Of a stretch of 64,000 nucleotides of DNA, positions 23,838 through 32,929 are shown in pieces. Location of the stretch: assembly GCA_035772735.1 (NCBI GenBank), contig JASDFA010000007.1, forward strand, positions 87,381,501-87,445,500. The letters are read 5' to 3'. A program made the translations under genes and the position numbers. A model generated the notes under the pieces. That model was not told the DNA's origin, ran no database searches, and was given only the letters and a program-made list of their open reading frames with translations. Position 1 is the first letter of the stretch; each line of letters begins with the position of its first letter. This DNA comes from Datura wrightii. Its lineage: Eukaryota > Streptophyta > Magnoliopsida > Solanales > Solanaceae.

Positions 23838-24906
23838 ATGGCTCCCCGAAGAATGAATGGTATTAGGAATGGAAATGGATACGGCCACAACGATGGCAAT
23901 GGTAACGGGCACCAGCAGGCCCCACCAGTTTAGGAGCACCAGGCACCGGAGCCAGCTGCCATGCTGAGTTTCGGGCAGCTATTTAGATGCTCGCGCATAC
24001 ATTGACTGCTTAGGTCAATCAGCAGGCAGTTGCGTGTGTTCCGCAAAATGTCAATGCAGCGGTGGCTCTAGTCCGAGACTTTTTGAGAATGAACCCTCCA
24101 AAGTTCCTTGGGTTAAAAGTAGATGAGGACCCCCATGAGTTCATAGATGAGATTGTGAAGATCACCCAAGTCATGGGGGTGAATGGAGTTGAGTGCACGG
24201 AGTTAGCCTTGTACAAGTTGAAAGGGGTCGCACACATCTGGTCTCGCCAATTGAAAGATAGAAGGGTCGCTGGAGCAGGCCTTGTCACTTGGCAAGAGTT
24301 CCATGTTGCATTCTTAGATTGATTTTTCCCTCACGAGATGAGGGAGCTGAAAGCAGCCGAGTTTATGAATCTCAAGAAAGGGAGAATGACGGTGTAGGAG
24401 TATGACCTCAAGTTCACTCACCTATCAATGTACGCCCCAGAGTTAGTAGACGATCAGAGGGCGCGGGTGAGTAGGTTCGTTCACAGAGTGGCGGGCTATT
24501 TGGACAAGGATTGTAGGACTACTATGCTCCATCAGGCTATGGATTTTCCTCAGATAGTTTTGTACGCCCAGCAGATAGAGGTGGCGCATATGAGAGAGAG
24601 GAAGGCCAAGAGGGCCAGGACTGATAGTCACATATTCTCACAACCAAGGTCGGGTGGTGGGCCCCCACAGCAGCCCCACCAGAGATCATCAGCCCCAACA
24701 TCTTCATCATTGAGTGTGCCATCTAGATCGAGGCACGATTAGAGGGCACAAGCATTAGGCTCTAGAGGTCAGAGCAGTAGACCCGCAGATTCTAGCATAC
24801 CAGCTTATCGTAGATGTGGTCGGGGGCACACGGGCTAATGTTTGGCAGGTTCAGGTGCTTGTTTCGGGTGTGGGAAGCCCGAAAACATGCTTAGAGATTG
24901 CCTAGT
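23838..24906 (+). pseudogene. T2 gag, 5' part (split by S1 and Z)
   Basis: It starts ATGGCTCCCCGAAGAATG at 23838, four bases after a TTGCAG acceptor-like site, exactly as in M. An N/G/H-rich N-terminus meets TAG after about 31 codons, and a frameshift follows. The Gag domain is readable from 24062: FLRMNPPKFLGLKVDEDPHE, HIWSRQLKDRR, then TGA at a usual arginine and TAG at a usual glutamine, then YAPELVDDQRARVSRFVHRV and the basic RERKAKRAR stretch. The zinc knuckle CFGCGKPENMLRDC (24861-24902) has N in place of the zinc-binding histidine. S1 then interrupts it. Tekay-type Gag would assemble the particle. Confidence 0.8.
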
Positions 24907-27465
24907 TGTTATACCCCGTAGAATCCCCGGCACTTGGATGACCTATTCCCACGTTGGTTAAGCATATTTGAAGGCCATACGTGTGGGAGAAAGGCCCGGG
25001 GAAAGATCGGACGAGAAGCCTGTCGAACCATCGCGGAAGGCGCCGAGGCAGAGCCCCTCCGCGATGGCAGCGTGTCACGGAGGAGGAGCCTCCGCGTTGG
25101 CTCCGTGACACGTTGGCCTTGTCCAGGCCCAAGTATATAAAGCCCCACTTCGGTTTTAATTGATAAAAATTCTTTAAATTTCCAGAGAACAGAGGGCAAC
25201 CGGCAGAGGGAGAAAAGGAACGAAGAAAATTAAATAATTTTCGTCCGATTACACTGCCAAACACTGCCCAAACTCAAATTAATCCCAGATACTGAAGTAT
25301 TTAGTAGCAGAGGGCATTCCTACGAATTCAGTTTCGTAAAATATGGCCGACGAATCGTCGAGCCACCGAGCTAAGGTAAGTGGAATTGCTCTAAATTAGT
25401 GTCTATGTGTTCCTAGCTGAGAAGTGAATATTTCTCCCTTCTGGGCCGCTGAAAAATAGCGAGTTTCTGGCCGTCTTTCGATAAGCCTAGGTTTAGGCTA
25501 TAAACTATATCGAAAGTGACGTTGCCTTTTGAAATAAAGTTGTATTTTGTGTTAATTGATATGTTTATGAATGCAGTTGGGAGAAAACAGTTGAAGTACC
25601 AGTCGAGTTCCGCCCGACAGACAAATAGCTCAGAGATAAGGTATGTAAAGTTAAGTTTCCTCGGCAAGTTGAGTAACCTCGAAGCAGTATAGTAATTTAC
25701 AGACCAGTAGCATGTTTATAAAGCGATTATCGTGTTATTTTGAATATTGGTGCAATATGAGAAGTTTTGGGGTGTAACGGGTACGATACCTATCCGTACG
25801 AAATAGATTCGGGCGTAAGTGGTTAAGGTTGCCCAGTATATTCTGTATGTGATATAATATGCCATGTTAAGATATTGTTGTGTTTAGCTGAAACCTCGCA
25901 AGGTAGTACAGTATCAGTAAAGCATTCCAGATATAAAATGGTAACTATATATGGTTTAGAAAGCATGTCAGAAATAGGAAATTATGTTAACACAGAAACT
26001 TAGTAAACAGTATAGTTTCCAACAGAAACACCTCCTCGTATAACTTTTACCCCAGTACAGTTTGAAAGGAGGCTATATTTACATTTACACTTACCCGTCT
26101 CAGCATGTATCAGACACTTACATATTACTATTATTAGCTCAGTATGTGATTTATACGATACCCTGCACCTGTTAATCTTAGCTTATGAGATACACAGACA
26201 ACATGATTAGTTGAGACCATTGTATTGATTGGGGTTGGATTACCTAGCATCCCTGACCGCCCAGGGTTAATAGCTGTGTCGACTCGTCCGCCAGAGGACG
26301 AGGATACGTCGCTCTACGGAGTGATATGCCGTCACGCAAGGGGACGAAGATGGGATGCCAGTTTCCCCATATTGTGCCTTGGTCGGCCCTTATACACCCC
26401 CATCGAGCGGGTACGCCCGGGGTGTTGATTTAGAGTCCTTTGGACTCAGATATAGTTATAGTCAGGGGCTCAGCGAGCCCAAGTGCATACCCAGGGACCG
26501 GCAGGATGCTTACAGCCACTATAGGAGATGGGATGACCGGGGTAGGGGCATAGATTCTGTGTTGATTGTACCTCCCGGCTTATGGGGGCCGGGTAAGGTT
26601 TGTGTGTGCTATGTTATGTTATTTCATGTTATGCCATGTTATGTTAGATACAAGTAGCTCAGCAGTAGCACGATACGTTTCCAGTTATGACTCTTATCCT
26701 TCCCAGTAAAAATTGAGAGAAGGTATGATTTACATTATCAGACAGTTAGTCTATTCTCTCTACTTTAGTTTCTTCAGTTATATTATTGTATTCAGATTTT
26801 GCTTCAGTTATTGCTTTACATACTCAGTACCAGCGGTACTGACGCCCGGTGGGGCGCTGCATTACTTGCCTGCAGGTACTTATAGACGAGCAGGTGACAC
26901 TACGTGATTCTTGTCAGCGATCGAGTAATCAGCTCCTGTCATCCGGAGACTGAATTCCAGAGGTGTATTTCAGTTCTTTTGTTATATAGTACAAGTAGGT
27001 CGGGGCCCTGTCCCGATCAGTTCTATTACTATTCCTAGAGGCTTGCAGTCTGTATATATTCCCTGTGGTCAGATGAGCCGGTCGTGTGGGGTCGTGCAGT
27101 TGTATAGTTGCCTTTACTCTTTCTTTCTTTTTATGATGGTCGTGTGGGGCCATAGTTTGCCAGTAGTGGTGACCTTGCCGGCCACATAGTTCTTTTCATG
27201 TGTTATGATTGAGTTGCAGATAACTAGACAGCATGGTGGCCTTGTCGGCCCGCATAGGTTCCTCTGAATTAGTATGTTTCTGGTCAGCTGCTAGTACAGG
27301 TACAGAAGGCTATAGGCCAACGGGCCGGGGGCTGTATTTACAGCCGTTATATAGCCCTAGTTAGAGCCAGCCAGGCACCAGATGTGCCCAGGCTTAACAG
27401 TCCAGCAGGTCAGGTCCTAGTAGGGCACCAGGTGCCAGTCATACCCCCCAAGGCGGGGTGTGACA
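24907..27465 (+). mobile_element. S1: solo LTR of the C/D family
   Basis: It begins TGTTATACCCCGTAG and ends GGGGTGTGACA, 2559 bases, bounded on both sides by CTAGT (24902-24906 and 27466-27470). It resembles the C and D LTRs throughout ('ttaatagctgtgtcg', 'gcctgcaggtac', 'ggccttgtcggcc', 'gggcaccaggtgcc'). No internal region exists, so the full element was removed by LTR-LTR recombination. It carries a palindromic module at about 25027-25113, TATATAAAG at about 25133-25141, and two consensus splice-donor sequences (at 25376 and 25641). Confidence 0.9.
25027..25113 (+). repeat. Palindromic module in S1 upstream of its TATA box
   Basis: It contains CATCGCGG…CCGCGATG and GTGTCACGGAGG…CTCCGTGACACG inverted pairs, ending GACACGTTGG. 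It is very close to the Z internal copy at 31976-32019, although S1 belongs to a different lineage. The TATA-like TATATAAAG follows about 20 bases downstream. Confidence 0.75.
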
Positions 27466-27556
27466 CTAGTAGCGAGATAGGATCAGGATGGGGGCTGAGG
27501 CCTAGCTTCTAGTTCAGCAGCCCCACCTGCACGCTCAGCACACGGGCTTCTACTAG
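27466..27556 (+). pseudogene. T2 gag, middle fragment between S1 and Z
   Basis: The 91 bases continue the T2 gag tail (S/A/P-rich linker, 'caccggg'-type text) between two insertions. Z's target copy ACTAG is at 27552-27556. T2 coding resumes at 37535. Confidence 0.75.
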
Positions 27557-29023
27557 TGATCTTGGGCAGATTTATATGCCCAAGTGATACTCAAACGTAT
27601 CATTTTTACCTTGTTTGTTGTGCAAAGTGTATATAATATCATGTATTTGGTAATAAAATGCGAATTTATACTAACCAACATGATTAGCATTTGTTTTGCA
27701 GGATAATGTGATTTTTAAGAGCTAAAATGCGTGTTGGAACTATGTCGGAGTTGGACTTGGATGCGAGCGTGGAAAAGACCTCGGATGGCATATTTTGCAG
27801 TGGCTCCGCGATGGTGCCGTGCCACGCTGCCATCGCGGTAGCACACTGCCTGGGCAGAAATAAAAGTGGCAATTTCCAGTGTGCCTGCGCGTTAGCTCCG
27901 TGGCACGGAGACAGGCCTCCGCGATGGCCTCCGTGCCACGTTGAGGCTAATTATCCGGACCATGAAATTTCCAGAGAGGGTCCGCGTCCACGCCGTGTAA
28001 CGGAGGCAGTGCTCCGCGTTGGCCTCCGTGACACGTTGCTTGTTATTCCGGGAAAAATTTCCCACTAGTATAAATAGCACACTTAGGTTATTTTTAAAGG
28101 AGAGTTTTTTTAGTTTTAGTTTTTTTTAGCCTGAGTTCAGAAGTGGGAGCAGGAACGTGGTTTTGTGGCAGTTGAAGAATAGAAAAGATAAGAGTTTTCT
28201 TCTCTTCCCTTCTTCTTTCCTTCAATTGTATGCATGATTCACACTCATTCTAGGATGATTAATTCAAGAATGAGTGGCTAATTCCTCTCTTGCTGAGGTT
28301 TTGCACTTGTGTAATGAATGTTGGTAATAATTGATATGGTTTCTTCTTCTTCTTGCATGTTGTTCTATTAATTCTTGTGCTTATTACATTCTTGATTGGC
28401 CACCATTAATGTATATCTAAAAAGTCCAATTTCACTCGAGAGAGCATGAAATTGGAAAGTTGTGAATTAATAGGGTATTGTTCTTAACTTGATTTGGGAA
28501 AATTGGGTTTTGATGTGCTTTCTTGATAGAAATATACTTGAAAGCCGTATTAGTCAATTTAGGAACCGGAATTGTAGTGTTAGGTCATAAATTGCATTTG
28601 ATCACAGAAATGTAGACGAATGGTTTATGAATCTAAAGTGAAATTAAATACGGAAGTTTTAATTTCTAGGCAAACGTTCTTGGCTAGCAATATGAAGAAG
28701 AAGATGACCAAATTATCATGATTATCAAGTTCATTACTCGTTCTTAACCTTGGCATGTGCATATCCATTGTCTAAACTCAACGTAAATAGTAGTTATTAA
28801 TTTTAGTAGATAATTAGTTTAGAAACAAAACTTACTCAAATCTTGGTTGGATTGTTGTTAACATAGTTAGAAATAGAATAGAGATATAGTAAACTAGGCA
28901 GTTTTGCATATCTAGAGCAGCCTCCTTGGATCGATACTTGGCTACTTAGCCACTTTATTACTTGTTTGACCACGTACACTTGCGTGTCGGTGTATAATAT
29001 ATACCGAGCAGAAGAGGGCGACA
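27557..29023 (+). repeat. Z 5' LTR
   Basis: It runs TGATCTTGGGCAG to GGGCGACA. Palindromic modules occupy about 27808-28041. CCGGGAAA (E2F-like, reverse orientation) is at 28048-28055 and TATAAATA at 28069-28076, giving a compact promoter. The end differs from the 3' LTR (GGCGACA versus GCGAGCA). Confidence 0.92.
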
Positions 29024-29029
29024 AGTTTT

Positions 29030-29047
29030 TGGCGCCGTTGCCGGGGA
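29030..29047 (+). other. Z primer binding site
   Basis: TGGCGCCGTTGCCGGGGA, six bases after the LTR end, is the perfect complement of a tRNA-Asp 3' end as used by Athila. Confidence 0.9.
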
Positions 29048-29166
29048 GGCTAGGCGATTTGTAAAATTTTGTTTAGTGTAAATCTACTGTATTTGTATTT
29101 TTATTTTCTTAAGTGTTAACAACTTGGTCTTAGCCTGTATTTTGCAGATTTTTATTTCTGTGAACA

Positions 29167-31560
29167 CTGGCAAGGAACAAGGAGCTGGTGGAATCTTACT
29201 TAGAGCCAGAACGTGAATTGCATAGTCAACGTAGAGAAGCTCTTCGGAAGAAGTTGCAGTTGCTGAAACAGTCTATAATGGAGCAACCCAATCCACCAGT
29301 TGTGCGGGCAGTGTTAGTGCCCGAGGAAGTAGCAGCCAAGCCGGTTCGCGAGGTGGCAATCCCACACGCTAATAATGTACATTCCAGCATCCGCAAACCA
29401 GAGCCTGGGGGGAGATTTGAGTTAAAGCAAAATATGGTGCAACTTTTGCACACTAGCGGGCAGTTTACCGGTCTCCCTCACGAAGATCCGCAACAACATC
29501 TCCAGAACTTTTTGGAGATAAGTGACACTTACATCCCCGCTGGAGTGTCACCTGATTATGTTCGGCTCACCTTATTTCCATTTTCCTTACTTGGTGAAGC
29601 CAAGAGGTGGTTAAAAGCTGAACCACCCAACTCTATATCAACGTGGGATGATCTTGCAAAGAAGTTCTTGATCAGATTTTTCCCTTCAGGTAAAACAGCT
29701 AAACTTAGAAGTCAGATTCTAAGTTTTAAACAGAGGGAAGGAGAAAATCTTTATCAAGCCTGGGAAAGATTCAAGTCCATGTTGCGGGACTGCCCTCATC
29801 ATCATCAGTCAAATGAGGTGTTGGTCCACACTTTTATTGAGGGTTTGGAACCCCACACTAAAATTTTGTTAGACTCAGCAGCTGGAGGGCAAGCGCTGGA
29901 GAAGACTTATGAGGAGCTGTACACTTTGCTCAACCGAATTTCACAAGGCAATCCGGAATGGAATGCAGATTCTTCAAGAGGTGGAGCAAGGAAAGCAGCG
30001 GGAGTGCTTGAAGTGGATGGATTCACAGCTATCGCTGCACAGATAGCTGCTTTGCAAAATCAGTTAAACACTCACTTCAGCAATATGAATTTGAACCAGC
30101 CGTCAGCCTCAGTTAATGCAGTCCAACAGATGTGGTGTGAAGTGTGTGGTAGTAGTGAGCATTCAGCTGAATGTTGTGGTGCAAATCCTGATTCTGTCAA
30201 CTTTGTGGGCAATGCACAGAGGAATCAACAGCAATTTGGTGGTGGCTACAACTCGAATTGGAGGAATCATCCAAATTTTTCGTGGGGTAGCAACAATCAA
30301 CAAGGCCAGGGTTCAGGGCAGGGTATGCACAAAAACCAAGGAGGGCAACAAGGCTATTAGAATCAGTTTAGAAATCACAATGCCCCTCCTCCACCACCAT
30401 CACCGACTATTGAGGAAATGTTCAAGACCATGATTGCCAACCAGGCACAATTGCAGGCTGACTATGTCAAACTGGCGGCCGAAGTAAAGAACAATCAATT
30501 GGCAACCAAGGCTCTTGAATATCAGTTTGGGCAATTTGCCAGTGCCCAAAATACTAGACCAAGGGGAGGACTACCTAGCGACACGGATCCCAATCCTAAG
30601 CAGGTAAATGCAGTGACCACGAGGAGTGGTTTACAATTAAAGGAGGTGGAACCGGAAAGACCGCCTCAGAAGTCAGGAGCAGCAGATGTTGAGGGAGAAC
30701 AAACCTCAGATACGGGGAAGACCAAAGAAGCTGAACCAACAAGGCCTCCACCCCCGTTCCCTCAACGACTTAAGAAACACAAGGAGGAGGCGTGTTTCCA
30801 GAAATTCATGGAGGTACTTAAACAGGTACATGTTAACTTACCTCTTGTTGATGTCTTGCAGGGTGTGCCAAAATATGCAAAGTATATCAAAGACATCGTG
30901 GCCAACAAAAGTCGCTTGACCGAGTATGCCACGGTGGCTTTAATGGAGGAATGCACATCCCGTATTCAGAACAGGTTGCCCACTAAACTGAAGGATCCTG
31001 GAAGTTTTACTATCCAGCTGACGATTGGGCAAAGTATCCGAGCTCGTGGGTTATGCGACTTGGGGGCAAGTATAAATATGATGCCATCTTCGGTATTCAG
31101 AAAGTTAGGGCTAGGGAGTCCTAGACCTACAACAGTGATCTTGTAGCTAACAGACAGGTCTTTAGCTAAGCCGGATGACATAGTTGAGGATGTGCTAGTG
31201 CAGGTAGGCTCCCTCATTTTTCCGGTAGATTTCATTGTTCTGGATTTTGAGCCAGATGCAGAAGTCCCATTTATTTTGGGACGACCATTTTTGGCAACCG
31301 GAAAGGCATTGATCGATGTAGCTGCGGGTCAACTCACGATGCGAGCACACGACAAGGTTGAGGTGTTCGACGTGTACAAGGCACCTAAGCTCCCGACTGT
31401 CTATAAGGAACTCTCGGTGATCAACGTGATTGATCATGGGAATGCAAATGGATTGAGTGATTCCCGAGAGTTACTAGGTAGGCCACCAGACATGGTTGAG
31501 AACTACTGGGGAGATGACCATGATCGGGTCAAATCGTCCATCTCCCTAGTAGAAAATTGA
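29167..31560 (+). pseudogene. Z gag-protease polyprotein fused to a remnant of the integrase C-terminus
   Basis: One frame of about 797 codons runs from CTG 29167 to TGA 31558-31560, interrupted by only two TAGs (30358 and 31144). At both sites X and other copies have glutamine. No ATG begins the frame: the first codon after the upstream TGA is CTG in ACACTGGCAAGG. Gag blocks are SGQFTGLPHEDPQQHL, WLKAEPPNSISTWDD and the CEVCGSSEHSAECC zinc knuckle (about 30138-30180). Then come a Q/P-rich linker and the retropepsin segment CDLGASINMMPSSVFRKLGL (about 31058-31120), followed by PFILGRPFLATGKALIDV. The last 25 codons (ENYWGDDHDRVKSSISL) match the integrase tail of X (KHYWGKDFIREKTSITL). Pol was therefore removed without leaving the frame. 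Confidence 0.85.
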
Positions 31561-31600
31561 GCGTAAAGGCTGTCGAGCCGCGACGTTAAACCAGGCGCTG

Positions 31601-31618
31601 CACGGGAGGCAACCCGTG
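31601..31618 (+). other. Stem-loop after Z gag-pro
   Basis: CACGGG-AGGCAA-CCCGTG is a perfect 6-bp stem with a 6-base loop, 41 bases past the stop codon. X carries the same element after its integrase. It survived the pol deletion in Z, so it may matter for the downstream unit. Confidence 0.65.
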
Positions 31619-31865
31619 AAAAATATTTTTCTTTCTTTTTCCTTAGTGTAAAGTTTTTATTTTATGTTATTTTCTTTTTCTTTTTCTTGACTAGGTTTAG
31701 ATGTGAATTTTAATTAGTAACTTTTATTTTTTTAGTAGGGAATCTAGTCATTTAACCAATTTTTGTTTAGTGAGGTGATTTTCAGGTATACCGGAGGAAA
31801 ACTACATGGAATCGAGAAAACGAGGCGAGGTATGAAAAATAAAATTTGATAGTGAAACAGAGCAC

Positions 31866-32019
31866 TGGCGCGTTGGCGCCGTGTCACGGAGGCAATGCTC
31901 CGCGTTGGCCTCCGTGACACGTTGAAGGCAAATCTGGAATTTTTTAAAATTCCACTAAGCCAACGCGTTGGCTCCGTGTCACGGAGGAGGGCCTCCGCGT
32001 TACCTTCCGTGACACGTTG
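31866..32019 (+). promoter_or_regulatory. Internal palindromic modules upstream of Z ORF2
   Basis: Two units end GTGACACGTTG at 31924 and 32019, 95 bases apart. Each carries CCGTGTCACGGAGG…CCTTCCGTGACACG-type inverted halves. They copy the module found upstream of the LTR TATA box. Downstream are TTAATAAAAACCCC (about 32073-32086, TATA-like) and a C/T-rich leader, then the intron donor. I infer an internal promoter. Confidence 0.6.
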
Positions 32020-32216
32020 CCCTTATCCCAGTGCCGGGTCACACCGGGTTTCCGGGTGACCCGCGTGTTTTCTTAATAAAAACCCCCGATTTCGCCCCTA
32101 TTTTCCCCATTCCCTCTTCCCTCCGCGACCAAACACCCATTCCCCTACCCCCAAGCTCCGTGCCACGTTAAGAGGCAAGGAAAACGTCAAGTCTTCGTCG
32201 ATTCTTCAATTCCAAG

Positions 32217-32924
32217 GTATGTTTTCATCGTCTATCTCAAATTTTTGGTGATTTTTGTCGATTTTGAGCATGTGAGGTGAGATATATCACCCTAGGTAGA
32301 AATTAAACATGACGTGAATTATTTTGCAATTGATTGTGTTCGGATTGTTGTAGTTGACGAGTGAACTTATCGATTGATTAAATAATTCATTGTTGATTGT
32401 CGAATTGAGTTCTAGGGCTTGGGGTTGTTGAATTTTAACTTGGGTAACTTGATAGTTTGACGAAATTGATGCCGGGGTGTGTTTATTATTTGAGATAAGT
32501 CGTGGTAAATATTGTATAATTGGTGAAAGACGACTAATTCTCGATTTTTTTTTGTGGGACATTGCGTAATATGTGAATTGGTTGAATTGCTTAGATTAGT
32601 GTATATAAAATGTTTGTATTGTTGTTTCTATTTTGTTGTTGTTATCGTTGCTAAGTGCTATGGGTGAATAGCTGTCGATAGTAGGATTGGGTTAGCTGTA
32701 TGAAGTCTGAGTAGTTCGCTAGTCGTTATGCTGTCGAATTTTTGTGAACGCACTAAGCAATATGTTTATAGTGATTGTGTTTGGGGTGTAAATAGATCTA
32801 TCCTTGCTAACATGTTGTAAATATTGTTAAAGACTAAGTGTGGGGTAAATTTTGTTTAACCCGACCTTAGCCAAAACTAACAAGTTTTTAGCTTAACGTT
32901 GTGCTTGTCTGTGTAAATTGACAG
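32217..32924 (+). other. Predicted intron in the ORF2 leader of Z
   Basis: Donor TTCCAAG|GTATGT at 32217 and acceptor AAATTGACAG at 32924 bound 708 A/T-rich bases (many T-rich runs, as in plant introns). ATG follows the acceptor by five bases. X shows the same layout with a 627-base intron. Confidence 0.55.
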
Positions 32925-32929
32925 GTACA

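Noticed and set aside
26355..26657. ORFs inside S1 and the related LTRs (also 44698-45023 and 51570-51895)
   Set aside because: Homologous LTRs carry similar but frame-shifted versions, so the open frames reflect GC content rather than protein coding.
29030..29047. tRNA genes at the primer binding sites
   Set aside because: Only 14 to 18 bases match a tRNA 3' end; no cloverleaf surrounds them.
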